Source of the DNA: Fibrobacterota bacterium
GTDB taxonomy: Bacteria > Fibrobacterota > Fibrobacteria > UBA5070
Length of the DNA stretch: 45,363 nt
NCBI GenBank assembly: GCA_029557215.1
Contig: JAKPQQ010000003.1
Coordinates: forward strand, 1 to 45,363
Direction of reading: 5' to 3'
Below the pieces are notes generated by a model, which saw only the letters and a program-made list of their open reading frames with translations, did no database searches and was not told the origin of the DNA. Positions within the stretch are counted from its first letter, which is position 1. Each line of letters begins with the position of its first letter. Shown piece by piece: positions 1-9,324 of this stretch. Both the position numbers and the translations under genes were made by a program.

Positions 1-1
1 C

Positions 2-1468
2 AAGGCGAAATGGGGCAACGCGGGCACCGGCGTGTACGGCAACGGCGAGGACTTCGCGACGGGCGGCGACAAGCCGGAAGAACGCAGCGTGCAGATCACG
101 TTCTTCCTGATCGGCGCCGAGCCGAGGCTGGAAGACCCCAAGCCGGGCCAAAAAGCGACCACCAAGGACAACCCCGTCCAGGACGAGAAGCTGGTGGAAA
201 AGAAGAAGATGGAGAAGGAGGTGTGGGCGACGAAGAAGGGGGAGCTGACCAAGGTCGCAATATCCAACCTGCGCTGGGAAAATCCTGAAGCGTGGGAAGG
301 AACCGAGGCGAAGCTGATCGCCGAGACGACATTGAAGAACGGGGTTGCCGTGAAGGTGAAACTCCTTGTCAATGGCAAGGAAATCTTTACCGGAGGAGGG
401 AATGTCGCTTCAGGCAAGCTCTCCTTTTCCTGGACCGTCTGCGAATGCGGTATTGGAGAGGGGGCCGGGGTCCCCGAGCAGGTTACCGTATCCGCACAGG
501 CGGAAGCGGACGGCAAGATCTTCGCTGCCATTGGCGATCTGACGGCCCGATTCCTGGTGTCGACCGACTGGGAAAACTTCAGTCAGGACTACAAGTGGGG
601 AGCTTTCGCTGTCCATTCGGAATTCAGGCAGAGGTTCCACGCGCACGCCGTCGAAGTCGAAGTCGAATCGAAGGTCGTCAAGGCCTGGGGCGGATACTTG
701 GTCAAAATGACCCGCGCCGGCATCTCGGACAAGATCGACGGATGCGGATTCGCTGGATACAGATTTGGTCGGGTGTCCGGAGTCGGTTCTTTGCCCAACG
801 AGTACTTCGATGGCGAGAAATGGAAGAAGATGCCACGCGGGTTCGTTCCGCAGGACGGAGAATACAACGCGAAGGCATTTGTCCCCCTCGAGTCCAATCC
901 CGTCATGGAATTCTTCGTGGGCCGCAAGTATGGAATGGAAGGGCACGAGGAATTTGTTTGGCCTGACACTTTTGCCGATTACTCCTATGACGCACCGAAG
1001 TACACGAAGAAGCGCGCATCCTGGATCAAGGACACCAAGACACGATGGAGTGGCAAGTTCAAGCTTCGAAGCAAAGGCTGCGTCGGCCAGCACAAGGGAG
1101 CGGGGGGTGGCCACCCGGTTCGCCTGGATTTTTCGATGTCGCTCAAGGAAAGATTCGAGCCCCATGTCATCGGACTGTGCCCGGGAAATCTCCGGTCGAA
1201 TGCCCGCTGTTTCTTCTATGGGGAGAGCCGTATTGCCATGGCTGCCCACGAGGTCGGGCATCTTGTCGGGCTGCCTGATGAATACGTGGGTGGTGCCGTG
1301 GATCCCACTATCAACGGGGATGGAGCTGTGGCGGGAATCGATGCGACGACGCTCATGGGGCAATCGCTTGGCAACGTCAAGAAACGGCACTTCGTAAACT
1401 TCGCCGAGATGGCGAATCGAATCGCGAAGAAGAAAACCAAGACGGCGACGGACTTCGTGGCCTCGTGA
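2..1468 (+). CDS. Zinc metalloprotease-domain protein, 5' end outside window (secretion-system effector candidate)
   Basis: The reading frame is open from the first base, so the gene begins upstream; the internal GTG at 32 is not a convincing start. Near the C-terminus (about 1249-1285) there is HEVGHLVGLPDEY, an HExxHxxGxxD zinc-protease signature like that of snapalysin-type metzincins, with the acid residue as probable third ligand. About 25 residues later TLMG may serve as the Met-turn. The visible N-terminal stretch (YGNGEDF, then EERSVQITFF) resembles the end of peptidoglycan-binding/LysM modules carried by contractile-secretion (T6SS or eCIS) cargo; that part is from memory of such proteins, not a computed match. 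A Lys/Glu-rich linker separates it from the protease half. Two more genes follow within 5 bp or by overlap, so the three are probably one transcript. Protease fold is fairly sure; effector role is inference. Confidence 0.6.
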   Translation, partial: KAKWGNAGTGVYGNGEDFATGGDKPEERSVQITFFLIGAEPRLEDPKPGQKATTKDNPVQDEKLVEKKKMEKEVWATKKGELTKVAISNLRWENPEAWEGTEAKLIAETTLKNGVAVKVKLLVNGKEIFTGGGNVASGKLSFSWTVCECGIGEGAGVPEQVTVSAQAEADGKIFAAIGDLTARFLVSTDWENFSQDYKWGAFAVHSEFRQRFHAHAVEVEVESKVVKAWGGYLVKMTRAGISDKIDGCGFAGYRFGRVSGVGSLPNEYFDGEKWKKMPRGFVPQDGEYNAKAFVPLESNPVMEFFVGRKYGMEGHEEFVWPDTFADYSYDAPKYTKKRASWIKDTKTRWSGKFKLRSKGCVGQHKGAGGGHPVRLDFSMSLKERFEPHVIGLCPGNLRSNARCFFYGESRIAMAAHEVGHLVGLPDEYVGGAVDPTINGDGAVAGIDATTLMGQSLGNVKKRHFVNFAEMANRIAKKKTKTATDFVAS

Positions 1469-1478
1469 AGGAGTGATG

Positions 1479-2357
1479 ATGGATGCGTTCACAGCTGCGA
1501 TGCAGCGAATCGAGAGCCGGGGTGGTGATCCACTAGCGGGACTCGAAATCCAGTTCTGCTCGGTGGCTGGACGGACCTTCGGCGTCCAAACGGAATACGA
1601 ATCACGATTGCGGGTATCCGGTGATGGCAAGGCTGAGTTGTTCCGTCGTCGCGATGGCGGCGATTCGGCCACGGAGAATCCGGGCTGGTTTGATGGGCAG
1701 ATTCCGCTAGACCAACTTCTCGCGTTCCTCAACGAGCTGGAATCCAATCCCTTCGCAGAAGTCGGATCGGCACCATCCTCTCCTGGAGACGCTGTCCTGT
1801 CGCTGGAAGTCCTGCTCGACCACCAATTTCATTCATGGACTTGGACCAGCGCCGCATTGGAGGGGTCCGATCGGCTCGATGATCTGATGAGCCTCCTCTA
1901 CGGATGGGGAGGAAACCTGTGCACTCGGATTCGCTCCAGTCTCGAACTGACTTTCGAAGTCAACTCGACATCCGCGCACCGGATCACTGGAACCCTTGCT
2001 GTCGTGAATCGAGGGGTCGCCGAGGTCTCATTCCTTCATCCGGGAAGTCCCGGATCCCCAGGTCCGACGGGGCTCGTCCTCCTCCACGGCGAGGCTCCAG
2101 TACGCCAGGAGGGGGTCACGCCGCTTCCTTTCGAACCCGACCGCACGGTCTTATCCGGATTCAGCCTGGACCGACCGGCTGTGGTCCGGATTCCTGCAGG
2201 CGAGGTTTGGCGGTTGAGCGTCGACTCGGAACTCTCCTCGGCCCTCCCCGACCCTTGGATGGGGCAGTTGGGCCTGTACACCTATGGAGGCAAGGACATC
2301 CTGGCCGGGATCGAACTGCTGGGTGGCGCCGTCTTCAGTCCGGAATTCGGGTCATGA
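1479..2357 (+). CDS. Hypothetical protein in the metalloprotease cassette
   Basis: I do not recognise this protein of about 292 residues. Three start codons lie in frame (GTG 1473, ATG 1476, ATG 1479). The AAGGAG at 1468-1473 gives the best spacing to the ATG at 1479, so that start is preferred. There is no signal peptide or membrane segment. The N-terminal half is acidic and Leu/Glu-rich; the C-terminal half is rich in short beta-prone segments with Gly-Ser-Pro turns around residue 190. It starts a few bases after the metalloprotease gene and its stop overlaps the next start as ATGA, which suggests translational coupling. A chaperone, adaptor or immunity role for the upstream protein would fit the position, but nothing in the sequence proves it. 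Confidence 0.7.
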   Translation: MDAFTAAMQRIESRGGDPLAGLEIQFCSVAGRTFGVQTEYESRLRVSGDGKAELFRRRDGGDSATENPGWFDGQIPLDQLLAFLNELESNPFAEVGSAPSSPGDAVLSLEVLLDHQFHSWTWTSAALEGSDRLDDLMSLLYGWGGNLCTRIRSSLELTFEVNSTSAHRITGTLAVVNRGVAEVSFLHPGSPGSPGPTGLVLLHGEAPVRQEGVTPLPFEPDRTVLSGFSLDRPAVVRIPAGEVWRLSVDSELSSALPDPWMGQLGLYTYGGKDILAGIELLGGAVFSPEFGS

Positions 2358-3139
2358 GATCACTGCTCGCCACAGTCGCCTTGTTCTGTGTCTCGTGCAC
2401 CTCCCGACCTTCGCGAGAGGTCCAGACGGTGAGGCTCGATGGCTTCGCGCCCCTCGACACCGCTTTTTGTCTCGAGGCGATTTCTGGGTTCGGCTCTGTC
2501 GCCGAGTCCTACGCCTGCGGCACCTCGGACTGCCGGCACACCCTGCCGAACCAGTCCGCCGAAGCCGCCGCGTTCGGAGAGGACACTTGGCGCATCTCTG
2601 CCGAGGAATCCCGCGTCCTCGGCACGCTGGCCGCCGCCGCGACGTCTCCCGCTTCGGCACTGCCGCTCGATGGGGGCGCTCTCGTGCTTCATGTCGGCGA
2701 TTCGAACTGGAATATTTCCAATGCATCCGGACCGGGGTGGGGCGACAGCCTCTTGAACCGCCTGCTTCGCTTCGCCAACTCGAACGGATCGGGTTGGCGC
2801 GACTCCCTGGTCGTGGACGTTCCCGTCTCCCGAGGTACCGCGACGGTCCGGTTCGCCTCCGGGTTGGATCGCCGTTCGGCTTTGGGTACCGCCGACCTCC
2901 AGGTGATTTGCGAGAGCGCGTCGCCGCCCGGTCGGGGAGAGCTTGCCGGCACCTTCGTTCCCGATCGGTGGGACACCCTTCCACCGCACTGCGGCCAAGC
3001 CATCCTGCGAGGCGAGTCCTGCTCATTCGAGCGTCCGGCCCATCCTCGTGGATTCCGGCTCGTGGCGCGCGGTCAATCGTCCCGGATGGGTTGCCAGGGC
3101 GGCGCTTTCGCGTTGGGGAGCGGCTGGGTCTGGGATTGA
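2354..3139 (+). CDS. Putative cysteine-rich lipoprotein
   Basis: The protein has 261 residues and starts at an ATG overlapping the previous stop (ATGA). The N-terminus (MRSLLATVALFCVSC) looks like a lipoprotein signal, although the lipobox (CVSC) is not ideal, so a plain secreted protein is possible. The mature part has about seven further cysteines (for example a YACGTSDC pair and cysteines in the last 60 residues), as expected of a disulfide-bonded exported protein. No known domain was recognised. As the last gene of the metalloprotease cassette, exported to the envelope, it could be an immunity protein acting where the protease acts; that is inference from gene order only. Confidence 0.65.
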   Translation: MRSLLATVALFCVSCTSRPSREVQTVRLDGFAPLDTAFCLEAISGFGSVAESYACGTSDCRHTLPNQSAEAAAFGEDTWRISAEESRVLGTLAAAATSPASALPLDGGALVLHVGDSNWNISNASGPGWGDSLLNRLLRFANSNGSGWRDSLVVDVPVSRGTATVRFASGLDRRSALGTADLQVICESASPPGRGELAGTFVPDRWDTLPPHCGQAILRGESCSFERPAHPRGFRLVARGQSSRMGCQGGAFALGSGWVWD

Positions 3140-3160
3140 GGCGGCGATTCACGCATTGTC

Positions 3161-3219
3161 ATTCGATAGCGATCGAATAGCACTCTTGATCGATCGTTCA
3201 GAACCCGAGGCGATCAAGA
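3161..3219. terminator. Two inverted repeats between convergent genes, possible bidirectional terminator
   Basis: The 93-bp gap between the convergent lipoprotein and obg genes contains ATTCGAT-AGCG-ATCGAAT (3161-3178), a 7-bp stem with a 4-base loop. It also contains TCTTGATCG (3184-3192) paired with CGATCAAGA (3211-3219), a perfect 9-bp stem around an 18-base loop. Neither is followed by a long T tract on either strand, so these are not textbook intrinsic terminators. Placement between two converging stop codons favours a termination or RNA-stabilising role. Confidence 0.4.
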
Positions 3220-3232
3220 TGCGTCGTATGCC

Positions 3233-4463
<1,231 letters not shown>

Positions 4464-4514
4464 GAATTTACTCCCTCCGAGGGATTTCTGCATGTTCTTT
4501 CCCTCATCGAACAC

Positions 4515-6341
4515 TTAGTCGCGGAAGAAGCGATCCAGGTTGTTTTCTACGCGTCCGTCCAGACGACGGGCCTGGAGGTAGGCCTGAAGGGCTTGCTCGC
4601 CTTGGCGAAAGCTGGTGCGACGCTGTTCGGCTACCGCTTCCGCGATTTCCTGGGCCGAAGGCTCGGAAACGGAATCCAGCTTGATCGCCATGGCGCCTTG
4701 CTTGGCGGCGGCAGGTCCAACCCAGGTCTTGGGCGTCTTGGTCGCCTTGGGCCAGATGGAAAGCAGTTCGGCCGGAGCGTAACCGATTCCGTTCACCCAC
4801 GATTCGGCGGGGCGACCTTCGAACTTGGTGGTGGCGAGCTTGCCGATCTGCTGGTAGCAGGACTCGGCGGTGTCGCAGGCCTGGATCTTGGGAAGCACCG
4901 AGGCCAGGTATTCGGAGGCCTTGGCCACCGACGCCCGAGCCGCCAGGGTCGCCTTGATCCGGTCTTTGACCAGATCGAAGTGGCGTCCGGCCTTTTGGAC
5001 GGAGCCTTGGCCAAGGAGGATGAGCTGGCCCGATGTTTCCAGGACTTCGCTGGTCTTTTCGTCCTTCTGGAGCTGGAAGGCCCAGGCGGATGCGCCAGGA
5101 ACCACGCCGGTGGTGGAACGGCCCATCTCGCCTTCGGTCACGCGAACGGTATCCAGCGGAATCTGCGCGATCTTGGCGGCTTCGGCGAAGGTCTTGCCGG
5201 CCTTGGCGGTGTTGCGCACCGAATCAAGGAGATCCTTGATCAGATCGATGGTTTCGGGGCTGATCGTCACCTTGACCAGGACATGGGAGAGATCGTAGAG
5301 GGTGTCCGAGCCGTTGATCTGGCGGGCGTTGCACTTGATCACGTGGTAGCCGAACGGCGATCGAACGGTCGGGGAGATCTGGCCATCCAGCAGGAGCTTG
5401 GCGGCGGCGCCGAACTCGGGGACGTAGCGGGAAAGGGGTTGGAATCCGCCCAGGGATCCACCGTCCTTGGCCGAACCCGGGTCTTCGCTGTATTCCTTGG
5501 CCAATTCGGCGAAGTCGTCGCCGCGCAAGGCGCGGGCCACCACCGTGTCGGCATCGGCCTTGGCCATGGCGGAATCCACGGAGCTCGGTATCTTGGTGAA
5601 GATCAGGGCCGGGATCTTGGCGGTGGACTTGCCCACGTGGAAGCTGTCCTTCTGGGCGTCGAATTCCTTCTTGAGGTCGGCGTCGCTGATTTCCTGGCTG
5701 CTCGGGAAGGAATCGGCAGGGGCGGCGACCAGCATGCCCCAGCCGCGGACGCGGTCGCGACGGATCGCGAATTCGGCTTCCAGATCGGTGGAAGGCTGTC
5801 CGGCACCCAGGATGCGGGACAATCCGAACATGGGAAGGATGCGATGGGTGGCCTGGGCCTCCATCATCTGCATGAAGCGGTCGTCGTAGACCCGAGGGCT
5901 GGCCAACCACTGTTCGTACAGCGCCTTGCTGAACTGCGAGTCGGGACCCATGAAGATGGGAGCCTTGTCCGCGCCCGGCGGGGGATTGCGGCGCAGATAG
6001 TCCAGGACCTGCTCGGGCGTGCCCGCGAGCTTGTACTGCTCCACGGCCTTCTGGAACAGCTGCTCCTGGACCATTTCTTCAAACGCCTGGCGGCGCAGGG
6101 CCGCGTAGGCCTCGGAACTCAGCTCTTGGCCTTGATCCGTGGCTTCCTTGGCTTTTTGCTGCACGAGCTGGTCGAAATCTTCGAACCGAAGATCCTGGCC
6201 GGCGACGCTGCCGACCACGGTCTTGCGGGTCATGTTGTTGCCGGGACTCATGCCCCAGTCGACAAAGATGAGAGCTATGAAGCACACCACGGCGATCACC
6301 ACCACCCAAGCGGCGTTGTCGCGAATCTTCTGCATCAGCAT
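4515..6341 (-). CDS. PpiD/SurA-like peptidyl-prolyl cis-trans isomerase, membrane anchored
   Basis: The 608-residue protein has one N-terminal transmembrane helix (about residues 11-28) and a large periplasmic part, the architecture of PpiD. A SurA_N-type chaperone segment follows (about 40-200). A parvulin (PpiC-type rotamase) domain occupies about 243-335, with the diagnostic DFAELAKEYSEDPGSAKDGG and the closing FGYHVIK. A second, more degenerate parvulin-like stretch (SHVLVKV onward) lies at about 350-470. It would assist folding of proteins leaving the Sec translocon; secDF and a YfgM-like gene, which belong to the same process, are within 8 kb. The start ATG has GGAG about 11 bases upstream. 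An intrinsic terminator of the OMP gene lies just upstream. Assignment to PpiD rather than a lineage-specific SurA paralogue is likely but not certain. Confidence 0.9.
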   Translation of the reverse strand: MLMQKIRDNAAWVVVIAVVCFIALIFVDWGMSPGNNMTRKTVVGSVAGQDLRFEDFDQLVQQKAKEATDQGQELSSEAYAALRRQAFEEMVQEQLFQKAVEQYKLAGTPEQVLDYLRRNPPPGADKAPIFMGPDSQFSKALYEQWLASPRVYDDRFMQMMEAQATHRILPMFGLSRILGAGQPSTDLEAEFAIRRDRVRGWGMLVAAPADSFPSSQEISDADLKKEFDAQKDSFHVGKSTAKIPALIFTKIPSSVDSAMAKADADTVVARALRGDDFAELAKEYSEDPGSAKDGGSLGGFQPLSRYVPEFGAAAKLLLDGQISPTVRSPFGYHVIKCNARQINGSDTLYDLSHVLVKVTISPETIDLIKDLLDSVRNTAKAGKTFAEAAKIAQIPLDTVRVTEGEMGRSTTGVVPGASAWAFQLQKDEKTSEVLETSGQLILLGQGSVQKAGRHFDLVKDRIKATLAARASVAKASEYLASVLPKIQACDTAESCYQQIGKLATTKFEGRPAESWVNGIGYAPAELLSIWPKATKTPKTWVGPAAAKQGAMAIKLDSVSEPSAQEIAEAVAEQRRTSFRQGEQALQAYLQARRLDGRVENNLDRFFRD

Positions 6342-6356
6342 TGGGTCTTGACTCCG

Positions 6357-6393
6357 AAAAACGAGACAGGCCCCGCGCGGTTGGCGCGGAGCC
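6357..6393 (-). terminator. Intrinsic terminator after the outer-membrane protein gene
   Basis: On the minus strand GGCTCCGCGC pairs with GCGCGGGGCC (10 bp, one G-T pair) around a five-base loop, followed by TGTCTCGTTTTT. It lies about 45 bases past the stop of the outer-membrane protein gene and just before the foldase gene, separating the two transcripts. Confidence 0.85.
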
Positions 6394-6435
6394 CGTGGAA
6401 TCTAGCAACAATCCGGAAAATCCCGGATTGTCAAA

Positions 6436-7224
6436 TCAAAGAGCGAATCCGATTCCTGCACTGACGGAGAACGGATAGTTGGATGCGGCTTCCGACACGG
6501 CGGTGTTCAGGTACCACTTGCCGTCGACGAACAGGGCGAACGGGAGGATGGGGATCTTCACCTGGGCGCCCGCCACCAGGTGGCCGCCGAAGGTGGACTG
6601 GAACAGTTCGTCCTCGATCACGCCCTTGGCGCCTTCCGGCTTATCGAAATCGAAGCTGCCGGATGCCGACTTGAACGATTCCTTGATGTCGTCCTTGTCG
6701 ATCACGCGGCTGGCCATGGCGTGGGTGACGCCGGCGCCCACGTAGAGCTTGACCGTGTTCAGGGCCGGCGGGAACTTGAGCAGCGGGTAGCGGAGGGTGG
6801 CGTCGGTCACCAGTCCCACGTACGGGGTGGCGCCCTTTTCTTCGCCGAACCCGGCGATGGGCGATGCGATGTCGACGGGGATTTCTTTCGTGCGGGTACC
6901 GTCCGTGTAGGTCATGCCTGCCTTGTAGTTGCCCCACAGCAGGTTGCTCGAAACCTGGAACTCGATGGGGAGCAGAGGAAGCTCCAGCCAAGCCTTGACG
7001 CCCACCTGGATGGTGGAGGACATCTCTTCGCGGTGCAGGGTCAGCGAGGGAGTGCTGGCGCCGGTTCCCGCGAAGTAGGCGGGAAGGTCGCCGCCGCTGA
7101 CGGTCTGGTGGGCCGCGTCGATCGCGGTCGTGTTGATGCCGCCGGAGACGCCGACGCCGACCAGTGCGTGCACCGGTGCCTGGATCGCGAGGCCTGCGAT
7201 GGCCGCGGTAAGGATGCGCTTCAT
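6436..7224 (-). CDS. Putative outer-membrane beta-barrel protein
   Basis: This 262-residue protein begins with a standard signal peptide (MKRILTAAIAGLAIQAPVHA). Its mature part alternates short amphipathic beta strands with loops and ends in a strand with terminal aromatic/hydrophobic residues (GIGFAL), as expected of a small outer-membrane barrel. No named family was recognised. AGGAGA lies 7-12 bases before the ATG, so it can initiate on its own. The frame directly upstream is the YfiH/PgeF gene, which has no stop before this ATG, so a 502-residue read-through product is also open. A strong terminator follows. Function unknown; transport or envelope structure are the usual roles of such proteins. 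Confidence 0.75.
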   Translation of the reverse strand: MKRILTAAIAGLAIQAPVHALVGVGVSGGINTTAIDAAHQTVSGGDLPAYFAGTGASTPSLTLHREEMSSTIQVGVKAWLELPLLPIEFQVSSNLLWGNYKAGMTYTDGTRTKEIPVDIASPIAGFGEEKGATPYVGLVTDATLRYPLLKFPPALNTVKLYVGAGVTHAMASRVIDKDDIKESFKSASGSFDFDKPEGAKGVIEDELFQSTFGGHLVAGAQVKIPILPFALFVDGKWYLNTAVSEAASNYPFSVSAGIGFAL

Positions 7225-7944
7225 GGATGTTCTCCTGGGTTGGATGGGAGGGAATTCGCCCCTTCGATGGGAAACGATACAAAGCGTGGCGTTGCGTCCC
7301 GACAAATCCCGTTCACGTCGGAAACTGTGCCATTCGGGCGCCTGGAAGGTGTCTGTGCCGGAAACCACGACCCGCTCGGGGCGGACGCCGCTGGATTCCA
7401 GCTGCGCGCGCAGGCAGGAAGGGAGGTCGACCGACGGCGTGCCCCAGGATGTGGCGGCGTGGAACCGGGACGGGAACCGCTGCAGGACATCGGGCCCGAC
7501 CTCGAAGCTGGCCGGGCCGATCCCCGGACCGACGGCGGCGGACAGGTCGGAGATGCGCGATCCCAGCGACAGGAGCTGTCGGACGGATTTCGCGGCCAGT
7601 TCCAGCGCGACGCCTTTCCAGCCGCAGTGGGCCACCACCGCGAGCCCGGCGACGGGGTCGGCCACCACCACCGGAAAACAGTCGGCGTGGCGCACCAGGG
7701 CGGATTCTCCCGCTCGCACGAGGAACGCGTCGCAGGCATCCAGGGAGCCGTCCAGATCGATGTCGTCGCCGTGGACCTGCCTGGCCTGGCGCGGGACGCG
7801 GGAAGAACCGGCCCGTTCCGCGAGGTGGGTGACGGAATCCGGCAACATCGCGTCGAACGGCTCGCCGTCGAGCCGTTTTCCGACCGCCAGCGCCCGGATC
7901 GAGTCGAGTTCCAGCAGGGATTCGAAGATGGAATCCTCGATCAA
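7225..7944 (-). CDS. pgeF: YfiH/PgeF family purine nucleoside phosphorylase/polyphenol oxidase, no stop codon before next gene
   Basis: About 240 residues match the YfiH (DUF152, cytoplasmic; also called polyphenol oxidase or adenosine phosphorylase/deaminase) family. The three metal ligands are visible: H58 in RQVHGDD, C89 in ADCFP and H106 in VAHCGWKG; AVGPGIGPASFEVG is also typical. The start is probably the TTG at 7944, overlapping the phosphatase stop (TTGA). The usual family ending (SGR.ATL.) is reached at about residue 225, but no stop follows: the frame runs through a further 15-20 codons into the signal peptide of the outer-membrane protein and stops only at 6436. E. coli PgeF-type enzymes also edit peptidoglycan precursors. 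The end given here is the last base before the OMP ATG and is nominal. Confidence 0.8.
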
Positions 7945-9266
7945 ACGGCGCGGACCGCGACGAGGGTGAGATCGTCCTGCCGGGGCTGGCCGTCCACGAA
8001 AAGTCCCATGGAGCCCAGAAGGCCGTCCAGGACAGCCTTGGGCGGGGCCGCGTTCAGCGAGGCCAGCACCTCGCGGAGCCGTTCCATCCCGAACAGCTCT
8101 CCATCGGAATTTTCCGCTTCGGTGATGCCGTCCGTGTACAGGAGGAGCGTGTCGCCGGGCTCCAGCGGGAGGGTTCGGGATTCGGCGAAGAATTCGTCGA
8201 ACATCCCCACGAACAGACCTTCTGCCATCAATTCTTCCATCCGGCCGTCGGCCTTGAGAAGCACCTGCGGGCAGTGTCCGGCGGAACACCACTCCATGGA
8301 TTTGGCGGTCGGATCGATGACCGCGAGGAACACCGTGACGTAGTGCAGGCCGCCCACCTGCTCGAGCAGGGCCCGGTTCAGGCGATGCAGAGCCTCGGTC
8401 AGATTCCGGCCGGGCCGGATCTCGCGGCGCAGGAGCATCTTGAACATGGCCATCACCATGGACGCCGAGATCCCGTGTCCCGAAACATCCGCGATGACCA
8501 GGCAATGCGGGCCTTCGGGGGCGTCCGGGCTCAAGGGGAAGCAATCGAAGTAGTCGCCCGAGACCTTTTCCGCGGGCAGGTAGCGCCAGTCCATGTCCAG
8601 GCCGGGCACTTGCGGGATTCCGTGCGGAAGCAGGCCTTCCTGGATCCGTTTGGCGCGGTCGATGTCCTTCTGCAGGCGCTGGTTGGCTTCGCGCAGGGCC
8701 GAATAGGTGCGTTCCAGGTCGTCGCGGTACCGAAAACCGGTCAGGAGCACGCCGGCCTGGCTTGCCAGCGCGATCAGCGTATCCAAGGTTTCGGTCGGGA
8801 GTTCGGGGCGATCGGGGGAATCGATCCACAGCAGGTGGGAGGCCTCGAAACCTTGTTCCACGTGCTCCGGGAGCTTGCCGCCCAGGCGTCCTTCGAACGG
8901 CACGAAGATCGCCTTGCCCGCCGGAGCGAGCTCGACCAGCGATGGAACGGCGTCCACCATGGTGTGTCGATGCAGCCTCAAGGCGTCCAGCGCCGGTGCG
9001 CCTTGGGCGTCCAGATTCCAGACCCTGCCGGAAACGGCTTCTTCGCCGTCGACCAGCCGACCCAGTTCGCGAAGAGCTCCGTCGCCGACTTCGAACAGGC
9101 TCAGGGCGCGGCAAGGAACGGCTTCCACCAGCCCCAGAAGCAAGGTGCGAACGGCTTCGGCCAGGGAATTGCCGCCAAGCGAAACCCGCAGGATCTCGCC
9201 CGCGGTGGCGATGGATTCGAGCCTCGCCTTGAGTTGTCTGTTCTGCAAGTTCTGGAGTTGGTCCAA
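7941..9266 (-). CDS. GAF-like sensor plus PP2C (SpoIIE/RsbU-type) serine phosphatase
   Basis: The 441-residue protein has an N-terminal GAF-like sensor region (about 20-180), a helical/coiled-coil connector (about 185-215) and a PP2C/SpoIIE domain (about 225-441). The phosphatase metal-binding acids are present: D in KVSGDYFD, D in IADVSGHG, and D in the final QDDLTLV; AGHCPQ is the usual substrate-side motif. Such enzymes dephosphorylate anti-sigma-factor antagonists in partner-switching pathways or other Ser/Thr phosphoproteins. The start is a TTG preceded by GGGGGA. It is divergent from the YfgM-like gene (58-bp gap) and overlaps pgeF by 4 bp. No anti-sigma kinase or antagonist is encoded nearby, so its target is unknown. 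Confidence 0.92.
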   Translation of the reverse strand: MDQLQNLQNRQLKARLESIATAGEILRVSLGGNSLAEAVRTLLLGLVEAVPCRALSLFEVGDGALRELGRLVDGEEAVSGRVWNLDAQGAPALDALRLHRHTMVDAVPSLVELAPAGKAIFVPFEGRLGGKLPEHVEQGFEASHLLWIDSPDRPELPTETLDTLIALASQAGVLLTGFRYRDDLERTYSALREANQRLQKDIDRAKRIQEGLLPHGIPQVPGLDMDWRYLPAEKVSGDYFDCFPLSPDAPEGPHCLVIADVSGHGISASMVMAMFKMLLRREIRPGRNLTEALHRLNRALLEQVGGLHYVTVFLAVIDPTAKSMEWCSAGHCPQVLLKADGRMEELMAEGLFVGMFDEFFAESRTLPLEPGDTLLLYTDGITEAENSDGELFGMERLREVLASLNAAPPKAVLDGLLGSMGLFVDGQPRQDDLTLVAVRAV

Positions 9267-9324
9267 CGATTGGTCCCCCGGTTCTATATTCTATCTCCTT
9301 TCCCAACTTAAGGACACAAGAACT

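Noticed and set aside
3196..3206. GTTCAGAACC in the obg/lipoprotein gap as an Rrf2 site
   Set aside because: The arms are in the wrong order and no TATTTT box follows; it is part of the loop of a larger inverted repeat.
4593..6464. 623-codon plus-strand frame opposite the PpiD-like gene
   Set aside because: Composition is Gly/Leu/Asp/His-rich with no domain or start site, and the minus strand carries a parvulin protein.
7944..7944. A later ATG (about codon 33) as start of the PgeF-like protein
   Set aside because: It would remove conserved N-terminal residues; the TTG overlapping the phosphatase stop gives the expected length.
9281..9290. GGTTCTATATTC before the YfgM-like gene as a fourth Rrf2 operator
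   Set aside because: It matches the right half of the sufB site and its -10 exactly, but the left arm AGAACC is missing, so only a promoter-like -10 is supported.
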